DNA from: Microcoleus sp. FACHB-61 | Lineage (GTDB): Bacteria; Cyanobacteriota; Cyanobacteriia; Cyanobacteriales; Microcoleaceae | Length of the DNA stretch: 64,000 nucleotides | Direction: 5' to 3' | Assembly (NCBI GenBank): GCA_014695295.1 | Contig: JACJNY010000063.1 | Coordinates: 248,001-312,000, forward strand | Part shown: piece after piece, positions 35,241 to 43,714 of the stretch | Position numbering within the stretch: the stretch's first letter is position 1 | Layout of the letters: the number at the start of each line of letters is the position of its first letter | Position numbers and translations under genes: made by a program | Notes under the pieces: model-generated | Told to the model about the DNA's origin: nothing | What the model saw: only the letters and a program-made list of their open reading frames with translations | The model's database searches: none

Positions 35241-37142
35241 TTATTCTGCCGTCAGATTCAACTCGTAAGCGATCGGCTCGGATGCTTGAGAAACTACCAC
35301 GAATTCATAATAACCAGCATCATCCAGCAATCCAGACCAACTAAGCCCCTCTGCATCTTGCAGCAAAGCGCGGGCTTTGTTTGTCCGCCCGGGAGAATAA
35401 ATTGACAGCAGAGTAGATTTGCGCGGTGCTTGCAAATTCACGCGCAAAGTTTGATTTTGAGCGAACCGCGCAATGTAAGCTTTCCCTTCTCCGGGTTTGA
35501 GATTGCCTGTGAGGCTTTTGCTGTTCGATCGGCGGTCAAATTCAACGCTTTCGACAGTTGCTCCAGCTTGTAAGGCTTCGAGTTCGTCAGCGGTAATTGC
35601 TTGCCAAATTTGTCCGATCGGCAAACCAATGATATTGCGATCGCGCGGCTGTTCTGGAAACCAATAAAAGAACCTAGCATCAGCCAAATCGTACAAAGCC
35701 CGACTGCTCAAATTCAGCTTGTTAACCTCTGTTTTCCAGCGATCGATATCTGTGGTGTCGTAACTGCCCAACCGCGCTCTAGCGTCGCTGCTGAGGTTTT
35801 CCAGCTTATCGAGCAACTCGTCCCCGATTTTCTGCCACCTTTCGCGCCACTGGCGATCGTCCGAGCCTTCTTTTAACTGCCGTCCGCCCAATTCTGGGTA
35901 TTTGGCATAGAAAGTCTCGTCCACAAGGTTGACGTAACCGCTATAGAATCGATCGTCAATTTTGAGCTTTACAAAGCGATCTTGCAAAGCATCTTCTTGC
36001 TGCTGCTTCGGGCTTGAAGGCTGGGAAACTTTCTGCACTTTTGATTGCAGATTTAACAAAGAATTGCCCGCCAACCACCCAACTCCCCCCATACTTGAGA
36101 GCACCGCCACCACGAACAAAACCATTTTCCAAGCAGGCATCTTTTGCTGATTGCCCACAGCACCTCGCACCGGAGTTCCCGGCAGTTTTGGCGCGGGGGC
36201 GGGCACGGGTATAGGCGAGAAATCCGGCGGCTGCGTGATCCCAAAATCCGGGGCAGGTGGCAAAGGTGGCTGTAAAGGGGGATTGCCGGAGAGAGCGAGC
36301 ATGACCTCGCGAGCCGAGGAGTAACGCTGGCTGGGCTGCTGAGCAAGCATTTTATCCAGCACCAGGGACAAATTCGGAGACAGAGAACATTCCGCCCGCC
36401 AATTCCAATTCAGCGTCTGGCTGTCGAGCAATTGATGCGGTTCCTTCCCCGTCAGCAACACCAAAACCGTGGCCGCCAGAGCGTACAAATCGCTGTGGGG
36501 AGAGACGATACCCATCTGCATCTGTTCTACGGGAGCGTAGCCGAGCTTGCCGATGCGAGTCGCGGGGCCGGGAGTGCCGTTAGCCTCAGCGAAAAGAGAC
36601 TCTACGGTGGCGGCGACTTGTTTTACTCCGCCGAAGTCGATCAGCACTGGCATCCCGTCAGAACTCCGCAGAATCAGGTTGTCCGGGGAGATGTCGCGGT
36701 GAAGCACTCCCAAAGAGTGAATGTATTCGAGCACGGGCAAAATCTGGAGCAGCAGTTGATTGATTTCTGCTTCTATGAACCGCAAACCCTGACGCTTGCG
36801 GGCGTCCAGCAAAAAGCGGTAGGTTTGACCGGGCACGTAGTCTTGGACGAGAAATAGGTAGCCTCGATCGCTGATACTGACGCGGAAGAGTTCGCGGAAG
36901 CGCGGGATTTGATTGTGTTGCAGCTTGTAGAGCACTCCCGCTTCCCGCTCAAACAGTTCCTCTGATTTTTGTAAAGCGTAACTTCCGTGTACTTGGGGCG
37001 CAAATTCTTTTAAAACGCAGGGTTCGTTAAATCGGTGTGCATCTTCAGCGAGGTAGGTGCGCCCGAAGCCTCCGTGTCCCAATTCGCGGACGATGCGGTA
37101 GTGGTTGTTGAGAGTTATGCCGGGGTAGATGGGATTGTTCAT
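35241..37142 (-). CDS. Serine/threonine protein kinase with membrane anchor and PPC-like C-terminal domain
   Basis: A 633-residue Hanks-type kinase. The P-loop is LGHGGFGRTYLAED, the ATP lysine is in CVLKEFAP, the catalytic loop is HRDISPDNLIL (with S in place of the usual K, as in many cyanobacterial kinases), and the metal loop is IDFGGVK. A Pro-rich linker (about residues 290-325) leads to one transmembrane helix (VLFVVAVLSSMGGVGWLAGN) and an extracellular part that ends in a pre-peptidase C-terminal-like beta domain (KAYIARFAQNQTLRV, SIYSPGRTNKARALL). It probably senses an envelope signal. ATG at 37142. Confidence 0.9.
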   Translation of the reverse strand: MNNPIYPGITLNNHYRIVRELGHGGFGRTYLAEDAHRFNEPCVLKEFAPQVHGSYALQKSEELFEREAGVLYKLQHNQIPRFRELFRVSISDRGYLFLVQDYVPGQTYRFLLDARKRQGLRFIEAEINQLLLQILPVLEYIHSLGVLHRDISPDNLILRSSDGMPVLIDFGGVKQVAATVESLFAEANGTPGPATRIGKLGYAPVEQMQMGIVSPHSDLYALAATVLVLLTGKEPHQLLDSQTLNWNWRAECSLSPNLSLVLDKMLAQQPSQRYSSAREVMLALSGNPPLQPPLPPAPDFGITQPPDFSPIPVPAPAPKLPGTPVRGAVGNQQKMPAWKMVLFVVAVLSSMGGVGWLAGNSLLNLQSKVQKVSQPSSPKQQQEDALQDRFVKLKIDDRFYSGYVNLVDETFYAKYPELGGRQLKEGSDDRQWRERWQKIGDELLDKLENLSSDARARLGSYDTTDIDRWKTEVNKLNLSSRALYDLADARFFYWFPEQPRDRNIIGLPIGQIWQAITADELEALQAGATVESVEFDRRSNSKSLTGNLKPGEGKAYIARFAQNQTLRVNLQAPRKSTLLSIYSPGRTNKARALLQDAEGLSWSGLLDDAGYYEFVVVSQASEPIAYELNLTAE

Positions 37143-37266
37143 GGGAACTTGCTGCGTCGGATTTTCACGCTTGACTGAGACTGGGAGTTTTGGGCGATCG
37201 CTGAATTAATCTTGACATAGTGTGTCAGTGTTTATCTTTTCGTGGGGGTTGGGGGGAGCTATAAGA

Positions 37267-37296
37267 CCCACACCATAATCTCTGATTTGATGTGGG
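37267..37296. mobile_element. Left-end hairpin of the tnpB element
   Basis: CCCACACCATAATC followed by TCTGATTTGATGTGGG forms an imperfect hairpin. An almost identical hairpin lies exactly 1400 bp further on, after tnpB. Subterminal hairpins of this kind are the recognition ends of IS200/IS605 elements. Confidence 0.7.
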
Positions 37297-37395
37297 ATAC
37301 ATGGACTCCCCCAAGTTAATTTTATGGGACTCGATCTCCCTTAAATTAACATTTAACGCTACACCACTCACCAGTAAACACTGTATAATGCTGGA

Positions 37396-38655
37396 ATGCT
37401 CACACTTACACACCGCTACCGAATCTATCCACACTCCGCTCAAGAGCAACAACTCATTGAGTGGATGGAAATCTGTCGAGGCGCATTTAACTATGCACTT
37501 CGAGAGATAAAAGATTGGTGTGACAGTCGTAAGTGTCCGATTGACAGATGCTCTCTGGAGAAAGAGTACATCATTTCTTCGGAGCTAAAGTTCCCAGGCG
37601 AAATTCAACAGCTTAACAACTTGCCGAAAGCTAAGAAAGTATTTCCCAAGTTGAGTGAGGTTCCTTCTCAAGTTCTCCAGCAAGCTATTAAGCAGTTGCA
37701 TAGAGGGTGGGAATATTTCCAGGAGAGAGGGTACGGCTTCCCCAGATTCAAGAAGTATGGCCAGTTTAAGTCGTTGCTGTTTCCTCAATTTAAAGAGAAT
37801 CCGGTGACTAATTTGCACATTAAACTGCCCAAGATTGGGGCGATTCCCATCAACTTGCATCGCCCTATCCCGACAGGGTTTGTGGTCAAACAAGTGCGAA
37901 TCTTGAGGAAAGCCGATAACTGGTACGCATCTATTTCGCTGCAATGTGATGTCAACGTTCCCGACCCAACACCCTACGGTCATCCCATTGGAGTTGATAT
38001 TGGGTTGGAGAAATTCTTGGCAACAAGTGACGGTGTTCTTGTAAAACCGCCAAAGTTCTTTAAAAGTCTGCAAGGTAGGCTGAAAGTGCTGCAACGCAGA
38101 CTGTCTCGAAAAAGTAAGCGGTCTAAAAACTACGAAAAACAACGCCTTAAAGTTGCCCGACTTCACCATCAAATTGACAACACGAGGAAAGACTTCCACT
38201 TCAAGCAAGCCCATGCCCTTTGTGATGTTGGTGATATGGTTTTCATGGAAGACTTGGATTACCGCATCAGTGCCAAAGGGATGTTTGGGAAGCATATGCT
38301 TGACGCTGCTTTTGGACAATTCAGAACCATCGTTAAGTATGTGTGCTGGAAGCGTGGGAAATTCTTTGCCGAAGTTGATGCTAGGGGGACTTCTCAAGAA
38401 TGTCCTGAGTGTGGCGGGTTCGTCAAAAAAGACCTGAGTGTTAGAGTTCATAGCTGTCCTCACTGTGGATACACAACGAATAGAGATGTGGCAGCAGGTC
38501 AGAATATCAGAAACCGAGGAATATGCCTCATTAGTACCGTTGGACAGACGGGAATCGAAAGCGCCTGTGCAGCCGATCTACCGGGGACTGAGGCAACTCA
38601 GTCTAGGCAAGTGGCGAAATCTCGCAAGAGAGCAACCAGGAAACCTAGGAAGTGA
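37396..38655 (+). CDS. tnpB: TnpB, RNA-guided endonuclease of an IS200/IS605 element
   Basis: A 419-residue, apparently intact TnpB. The N-terminal region (HRYRIYPHSAQEQQLIEWME, AFNYALRE) and three RuvC parts are complete: D near residue 200 (GVDIGLEKF), E near 285 (VFMEDLDYR) and D near 363 (NRDVAAGQN), with a zinc ribbon CPECGG and CPHCGY between the last two. TnpB cuts DNA guided by the omega RNA made from the element's right end, which overlaps the 3' end of this gene. The basic tail (SRKRATRKPRK) is typical. No tnpA is nearby. Confidence 0.95.
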   Translation: MLTLTHRYRIYPHSAQEQQLIEWMEICRGAFNYALREIKDWCDSRKCPIDRCSLEKEYIISSELKFPGEIQQLNNLPKAKKVFPKLSEVPSQVLQQAIKQLHRGWEYFQERGYGFPRFKKYGQFKSLLFPQFKENPVTNLHIKLPKIGAIPINLHRPIPTGFVVKQVRILRKADNWYASISLQCDVNVPDPTPYGHPIGVDIGLEKFLATSDGVLVKPPKFFKSLQGRLKVLQRRLSRKSKRSKNYEKQRLKVARLHHQIDNTRKDFHFKQAHALCDVGDMVFMEDLDYRISAKGMFGKHMLDAAFGQFRTIVKYVCWKRGKFFAEVDARGTSQECPECGGFVKKDLSVRVHSCPHCGYTTNRDVAAGQNIRNRGICLISTVGQTGIESACAADLPGTEATQSRQVAKSRKRATRKPRK

Positions 38656-38700
38656 TTCTTGGGAAGCCTACACCATAATCTTTGATTTGGTGCAGGAGGA
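38540..38700 (+). ncRNA. Predicted omega RNA region at the right end of the tnpB element
   Basis: In IS200/IS605 elements the guide RNA comes from the 3' end of tnpB and the adjacent right end. Here that stretch contains CTGAGGCAACTCAG, CGAAATCTCGCAAGAGAG and the end hairpin at 38667-38696, giving several self-complementary segments. The boundaries are inferred from position; the guide would be the bases just after the right end. Confidence 0.5.
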
Positions 38701-38869
38701 TGTCACTAGTCGATCGGCAGCTTGGTCATCGGCTGCGCCATCTTTTCGATCGACCTCAAAATCTGTTCAAATTTTTAGTACCCGACCTAATGTGCCGCCC
38801 GGTCGCGCCGCGTTACTAATTGACTCTTGAGCGATCGAGGTGCAAAATACGCATTTTAAGGAGCAAATC

Positions 38870-40399
38870 ATGCAGCCAGAACAGCGTCAGCGAGCAATTG
38901 GGGCGTTTGAAGAGTTTTTGAGGGCGCCGCTTGAGGAACGATTGCAACACCAGCAGAGTCGAGTTGCCGAATCCGGGGCGATCGCGCTTTTCCAAAAAGT
39001 CGCGGCCACAGTACCAGCTTACCAGACTTTCCTAGCTGCACTCAACATCAATCCCGCCTCAATTCAAACCTTTGAAGAATTCCAAAAATTGCCGCTAATT
39101 ACCAAAGAGAATTATTTACGCTGTCACGCGCTACCTCAGTTGTGCTACCAGGGCAAATTAGAAACTTGCGATTTCATCGCTGTTTCATCGGGTTCGACAG
39201 GAAATCCGACATTTTGGCCGCGTTTTATCAGCGACGAGTTGCAAATTGCCGCTCGTTTTGAACAAATATTTCACGACAGTTTTTACGCCGACAATCGCTC
39301 AACTTTAGCTATCATTTGCTTTGCGTTGGGAACTTGGGTAGGCGGAATGTACACGGCGAATTGCTGCCGCTATCTAGCGAGTAAGGGCTATCCGGTTACA
39401 GTAGTGACGCCTGGGAATAATAAGACTGAAATATTTCGAGTTGTGCAGGAACTTGGGGAGCATTTCGAGCAAGTAGTATTGTTGGGATATCCGCCGTTTA
39501 TCAAGGATGTGATTGATAGCGGAATTGCTGGCGGTGTGGAGTGGCAAAAATATCGAATTAAGATGGTGTTTGCGGGGGAAGTGTTTAGCGAAGAATGGCG
39601 GAGTTTGGTGAGCGATCGCACTAATTCTGACAATCTATATTACAACTCTGCGAGCCTTTACGGTACTGCCGACGCGGGCGTTTTGGGCAACGAGACACCG
39701 CTGAGCATTTGCATCCGCCGCTTTTTAGCAAACAATCCGGAAGCAGCACGCAATTTATTCGGGGAATCGCGGTTGCCAACGCTGGTGCAGTACGATCCGA
39801 AAAGCCGCTTTTTTGAAGTGAATAATGACGGCACGCTGTTATTTTCGGGCGACAACGGCATCCCGCTAATACGCTATCACATCTCGGATAACGGCGGTTT
39901 AATTTGTTACGAAGCAATGCTCAATTTTTTGGCTGAATGGGGATTTAACCCTGTGGCACGTTTGCAGCAAGCAGCAGGTATGAAAGTTGCTGATTTCCCC
40001 AGAGGAATTCGCTGCTTGCCATTTGTTTATGTATTCGGGCGATCGCACTTTACCGTTTCCTACTTCGGTGCTAACATTTACCCAGAAAATGTCACCGTAG
40101 GTTTAGAAGTTCCCACCATTCGGGAGTGGGTGACGGGAAAATTTGTACTGCAAGTCAAGGAAGATGCGGATCAAAATCGGTTTTTATCGGTGGTTGTGGA
40201 ATTAGCAGCGGGGGTGGAGGGCGACGAGGAGATGAAACAGGCGATCGCATCTTCAATTCTCGCGCAATTGCGGCGGCTAAACAGCGAATTTGCTAATTAC
40301 GTGCCGCCCGAATATCAGTTACCTGTGGTGACATTAACTGCGACGGGCGATGCGGAGTATTTTCCGATTGGGGTGAAGCACCGATACACGCGGCAGTAA
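38870..40399 (+). CDS. Adenylate-forming enzyme, PaaK-like (phenylacetate-CoA ligase family)
   Basis: A 509-residue member of the ANL superfamily. The phosphate-binding loop is AVSSGSTGNPTFW, the adenylation core has YYNSASLYGTADAGVLGNET, and the C-terminal region has LLFSGDNGIPLIRYHISDNGG. It most resembles stand-alone PaaK-like proteins. It activates a carboxylic acid as AMP ester and probably passes it to CoA; the acid is unknown. ATG 38870 follows AAGGAG at 38859-38864, and an upstream GTG is less likely. No pathway partners are adjacent, so a link to secondary metabolism is only a guess. Confidence 0.85.
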   Translation: MQPEQRQRAIGAFEEFLRAPLEERLQHQQSRVAESGAIALFQKVAATVPAYQTFLAALNINPASIQTFEEFQKLPLITKENYLRCHALPQLCYQGKLETCDFIAVSSGSTGNPTFWPRFISDELQIAARFEQIFHDSFYADNRSTLAIICFALGTWVGGMYTANCCRYLASKGYPVTVVTPGNNKTEIFRVVQELGEHFEQVVLLGYPPFIKDVIDSGIAGGVEWQKYRIKMVFAGEVFSEEWRSLVSDRTNSDNLYYNSASLYGTADAGVLGNETPLSICIRRFLANNPEAARNLFGESRLPTLVQYDPKSRFFEVNNDGTLLFSGDNGIPLIRYHISDNGGLICYEAMLNFLAEWGFNPVARLQQAAGMKVADFPRGIRCLPFVYVFGRSHFTVSYFGANIYPENVTVGLEVPTIREWVTGKFVLQVKEDADQNRFLSVVVELAAGVEGDEEMKQAIASSILAQLRRLNSEFANYVPPEYQLPVVTLTATGDAEYFPIGVKHRYTRQ

Positions 40400-40426
40400 A
40401 CCGTGTTTTTGTGAGTAGGGGTTGCA

Positions 40427-41143
40427 CTAAATTGTATCGGGATCAATATTTAATTCTCGCAGTTTCGCGGCCAGGCGATCGGCTCGTTGAGCTTCTTGTC
40501 CGGCTCGTTGAGTCTCCGTTTCTGCAACCTCTTGAGGAGTAGGGACAAGCTCTCCTTCTGCTGTAAAGAAACGCAATTTTCCGCCACAAATTCCCAGACT
40601 CAAATCGAGCTGCTGACTCCGCAGATGCCCGAATTCGTTCGGTGCGATTGCTTCATATTCCCCGTCAACTAAATGAAACCCAGCTAATTCTAAAGTTTCT
40701 GGGTCAAACCAAAAGTAGTCGTGAGTGCGAAAAGTATCTTGATAGAGTTGTTTCTTAAAGTTTTTGTCTATATCCGCTGTTTTGGGAGACAGGATTTCAA
40801 TGATAATATTGGGGTACTTTCCTTCTTCATCCCAAACTACCCAGCTTTTCCGAGTTTTGCGTTCAGTTCCGAGTACCACAAAAAAGTCTGGGCCTCGGAA
40901 GTCTTTCGATTTGAGTTGCTTGGGACTGTAATAAATGGTGAGGTTTCCAGCAGCATAGAAATCATTTCTATCTCGCCATAGCCATTCTAGACAGTTGAGG
41001 AGTAGGATTATTTGTCGGAGATGCAGTTCTGTTTCCACCGGAGGTTCGTCACTGTATAAATCGCCTGAAGGAAAGATAACATTTTCTGGTATCTCTTGTT
41101 CTGGTATTTCTTGGGTAGTAGCTAATTCTGCGGTTGCGGACAT
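40427..41143 (-). CDS. Uma2 family endonuclease-like protein (DUF820)
   Basis: A 238-residue protein of the PD-(D/E)xK Uma2/DUF820 family, very numerous in cyanobacteria. FRGPDFFVVLG carries the active-site aspartate and PNIIIEILSPKT the E-x-L-S pattern followed by K, so the catalytic core looks intact. The C-terminal tail (AETETQRAGQEAQRADRLAA) is a helix rich in Ala/Gln/Glu. ATG 41143 (MSATAELATTQ) is preferred. It is the last gene of a minus-strand run after two ParB-like genes and ParA, but a strong hairpin (41225-41255) separates it, so it may be transcribed alone. Biological role unknown. Confidence 0.85.
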   Translation of the reverse strand: MSATAELATTQEIPEQEIPENVIFPSGDLYSDEPPVETELHLRQIILLLNCLEWLWRDRNDFYAAGNLTIYYSPKQLKSKDFRGPDFFVVLGTERKTRKSWVVWDEEGKYPNIIIEILSPKTADIDKNFKKQLYQDTFRTHDYFWFDPETLELAGFHLVDGEYEAIAPNEFGHLRSQQLDLSLGICGGKLRFFTAEGELVPTPQEVAETETQRAGQEAQRADRLAAKLRELNIDPDTI

Positions 41144-41224
41144 GGCTGCTGGGTGAGGAGTAAGAGGTTGTGTGTCTATTTTAGCAAGCTTTTCATACCT
41201 CTGCCGACGACTATTCTCAAAGCC

Positions 41225-41255
41225 CGATCGCGCTTTTTGGCAAAAAGCGCGATCG
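41225..41255. terminator. Strong HIP1-stem hairpin between ParB-like and Uma2 genes
   Basis: CGATCGCGCTTTTT (41225-41238) and AAAAAGCGCGATCG (41242-41255) form a 13-14-bp perfect stem with a 3-nt loop. Its A/T lower part gives terminator-like features in both directions. Related hairpins with CGATCGC arms lie at 14908, 15285 and 55166. Confidence 0.6.
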
Positions 41256-41296
41256 AACACGGCACAATTAGTCTTTAACTATTAGCAATTACCGCT

Positions 41297-42397
41297 TTAT
41301 TGGCCGTCAATTTCCCTGAGAGCAGCCAGAATTTCCGGTCGTTTCATGCGCGCGTAGCCTCGAATTTTCCGGTCTTTGCCGATCGCCTTCAAGCGCCTCA
41401 GCGAAAGAGTGTCGTAGTCTTCCTTTGGGGAAGGAAACGGCAACTCCAACTGCAATTGCGGTAGCTGAGGTTTCTGCTGTGCCTTCGACTGCTTATTAGG
41501 CTGCTTGTTAGGCTGTGCTTTTGACTTGGTTTTTGGTTGCGCCTCTGGCGGTATTTCTGAGTGCGTCGCCGCGGCTCCCAGTTGGCGGCGGAGCGTTTCG
41601 ATTTGATTTTTCAGGTCTTTTTCTACGTCTTCGATCGCGTCGGAAACAAACTGATTAATTGTTTGGACTGTGCGTTCTAATCGTTTTGATAGCAGTTTTT
41701 CCAGTTCATCCAATTGTCTCAACGCAGCTTCAAGATTCACCTCAGAAATAACAGCCGATGTCGGCGGACTATCGCTGCCTGATTGTGCAATTTTTTTAGC
41801 CAATTTATCTACCTTTTCATGAAATGTTTTTTCAACTTGTTCGAGCAAACGCTTAATCTGTTCTATTGGGTCATTATCTAAGTTCTGGTCAGCTAGAGCT
41901 TTAACTTGCTTTTTTAGTAGATCTTCATTTTTTTTAACAGATTTTTCTATTTGTTTTGTTAAATTGTCTACCTTTTTTTGAAATGATAGCTCAAATTGTT
42001 GCAGGAGAGTCTCTATTTGTGCAGTTTTAGGAGTCGGTTGCGGAGCTAAATGTTCCATTTCTGCTTGAGCAACAGCTACCTCCTCGTCGGTCATTTCAAA
42101 TACCCAAGCCCACATTTGCTCGATGCCGAGTTCTTTAGCAAGAATACACCAATCTGAGCCGCAGACAACTTCATATTCTTCTTCATTGCTGTAAGCTTCA
42201 GTGGGGCGCACAATTAAAGGAATCAAGTTGCTGCCTTGCTCGATGAGGCTTCTCCTGAGAGCTTCGCGGCGTTCGCGGGGAATTTCCCCCTTCTGAAGCT
42301 CTGGTACTGCAATTTGGGAAGTGTAAATCTGACTGTGGCTAATGGGCTTAATGCGCAAATATTCAACTATTCGGTTTTGATCGGACGATCGATCCAT
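41297..42397 (-). CDS. ParB-like protein with long coiled coil and C-terminal SAP/Rho-N-like motif
   Basis: A 366-residue protein. Residues about 1-110 resemble the ParB/Srx N-terminal domain: IYTSQIAVPELQKGEIP, then RREALRRSLIEQGSNLIPLI and VVCGSDWCILAKELGIE. Residues about 115-270 are heptad-rich coiled coils (KKVDNLTKQIEKSVKKNEDL). After a Lys/Gln/Pro-rich linker the end (YDTLSLRRLKAIGKDRKIRG, YARMKRPEILAALREI) looks like a SAP or Rho-N helix-extended-helix DNA-binding motif. The GERR/R box of canonical ParB is not clear, so CTP-switch activity is uncertain. The role is inferred from family and from the ParA neighbour. Confidence 0.7.
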   Translation of the reverse strand: MDRSSDQNRIVEYLRIKPISHSQIYTSQIAVPELQKGEIPRERREALRRSLIEQGSNLIPLIVRPTEAYSNEEEYEVVCGSDWCILAKELGIEQMWAWVFEMTDEEVAVAQAEMEHLAPQPTPKTAQIETLLQQFELSFQKKVDNLTKQIEKSVKKNEDLLKKQVKALADQNLDNDPIEQIKRLLEQVEKTFHEKVDKLAKKIAQSGSDSPPTSAVISEVNLEAALRQLDELEKLLSKRLERTVQTINQFVSDAIEDVEKDLKNQIETLRRQLGAAATHSEIPPEAQPKTKSKAQPNKQPNKQSKAQQKPQLPQLQLELPFPSPKEDYDTLSLRRLKAIGKDRKIRGYARMKRPEILAALREIDGQ

Positions 42398-43000
42398 CTT
42401 GTTACAAGTCCCCTTTTGTCATTAAAATCTGGTGTGTAGGTATTTATGGATGTTCGCACTTTACAGCCTGCGTTTTAAGGGATGCAGGACTAACCCAAGG
42501 ACTCTAATTGTAAGGTGCGAGACAAACACCTTACCCAGACCGTGGTAAGCTAAAGGGTTTCTTGGGCTAAGTCTTCCCAGTCTGCGATCGAACTCGGTTA
42601 TCTGGGGGAGATATGGCGTTGCTGCTGTAACTGTGTGACTGGCTGTGCGGTGACAGCGCGGGCGATGGCGTCCCGCCCCGCAAGCTACGGCAAAAGTTAC
42701 TGCAATTCCTAAAAAAAGCTACTGTGATGAGTTTAACTGGCTGTGAGACACCAAGGATACACTGCTTTACTCATCTTTACTTTTTTTGGCGTCTGGGCGA
42801 TCGGGCTGGCGTTGCGAGTTGCGATCGCAATTGCGAGTTATACCAAAGCCAGCTTTAATATCGCCTTTATTCTTTAGTCTCTTAGAGAGGGACGGAAGTT
42901 CGTGTAGGATCGGTTTCAACCGCCGAGTCATATCGGATTTTTCAAATTTTGTCGGGCGGGCTTTGAGCGCCCCAAAAATGCAATTGAGATGGCTGAAAGC
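42398..43000. other. 600-bp gap in the par-like cluster with structured-RNA candidate
   Basis: No gene is seen between the two ParB-like genes. At 42467-42573 there are CCTGC/GCAGG, TAAGGTG/CACCTTA and TAACCCAAG/CTTGGGCTA pairings, and a competing CTTACC/GGTAAG pairing (see findings). A copy of the dispersed hairpin repeat lies at 42866-42935. On the minus strand this is the leader of the gene at 42397. Confidence 0.5.
42866..42935. repeat. Dispersed intergenic hairpin repeat, copy D
   Basis: TTTATTCTTTAGTCTCTTAG and AGAGG are followed by the hairpin CGGTTTCAACCG (42911-42922) and CCGAGTCATATC. It shares GTCTCTTAGAGAGG with copy A and TTTATTCTT with copies B and C. Confidence 0.65.
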
Positions 43001-43714
43001 TTATAAATATTTTTGCCACTTGTCAATAAGCTTAATCATTGTTTTCTCGCCTAACCCTTTACCTTTCATGCGTTCCAACACATTTTCAAAAGATGCAAAC
43101 TGCTGCAAATCTCGCTGTTTGATGATTTGTTCTATTGTTTGAGCTTTTATGCCAGCATTTTTCAAATTTGTAGCCAATTTGAATTTATCTTGAGTGTTGA
43201 GTGCTTCCAACAGCGGAACAGGTTTTGGAATCCGGCTTTCAACATCTTTAACCCTCTCTATCAGCGCCTGTTTTTCCCGCGTATACTCGGCTTTCAATTC
43301 ATTAATTCTGTTTTCCAATCGAGTTTCAATATTTGTCAGCCGCTGTTCAAAGCTGGAGGACTGTTGGGGAACGTCACTTACACTTTTCGTCTGAGTGATT
43401 GCGGCTTTTCTGAGAATTTTAAGTTGTTCCAGTAGAAGCTCTTCATTTTCTTCTTCCAGGATAAATGCTCCGATTGTCTCCCCTTTGAAAGCATCTATTT
43501 CCTTTGCTCTCGCCGCCGCGTAGTATTCCAAGTCTCCGTCTACTATTTCGTAAGCATCCATACCGTTTCGGCGGACAATTATCGGGTTAATCAATCCTCC
43601 TGACTCTAAAATCAGTCGCGCTAATTTCTCCAAATCCGGCTCTGCGAAATTGGAACGGGGCACTGCGGATGTAATTTTTTTAACTGCAACCAGTGAGGGA
43701 GATAATTTTTTCAT
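43001..43714 (-). CDS. ParB-like protein with coiled coil, coupled to ParA
   Basis: A 237-residue protein with a ParB/Srx-type N-terminal domain (residues about 8-95: VAVKKITSAVPRSNFAEPDL, LARLILESGGLINPIIVRRN, YEIVDGDLEYYAAARAKEID), a coiled-coil centre (about 125-170) and a C-terminal helical region ending MKGKGLGEKTMIKLIDKWQK, which resembles a helix-hairpin-helix. Its start codon overlaps the stop of the upstream ParA gene by one base (43714), so translation is coupled. Together they look like a segregation or positioning pair. The canonical ParB arginine box is not evident. Confidence 0.7.
   Translation of the reverse strand: MKKLSPSLVAVKKITSAVPRSNFAEPDLEKLARLILESGGLINPIIVRRNGMDAYEIVDGDLEYYAAARAKEIDAFKGETIGAFILEEENEELLLEQLKILRKAAITQTKSVSDVPQQSSSFEQRLTNIETRLENRINELKAEYTREKQALIERVKDVESRIPKPVPLLEALNTQDKFKLATNLKNAGIKAQTIEQIIKQRDLQQFASFENVLERMKGKGLGEKTMIKLIDKWQKYL

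Larger units (their letters stand above)
37267..38696 (+). mobile_element. IS200/IS605-family element carrying only tnpB (IS1341-like)
   Basis: The element consists of the left hairpin, about 100 bp, the tnpB gene and the right hairpin. No tnpA (Y1 transposase) is present, so it would need one in trans. Precise cleavage sites cannot be set by eye; they are expected a few bases outside the hairpins. It sits between the divergent kinase and ligase genes and appears not to break either. Confidence 0.75.

Noticed and set aside
37585..38463. Minus-strand frame of 292 codons inside tnpB
   Set aside because: It is a shadow of the tnpB coding frame. The sense strand has the complete RuvC and zinc-ribbon motifs.
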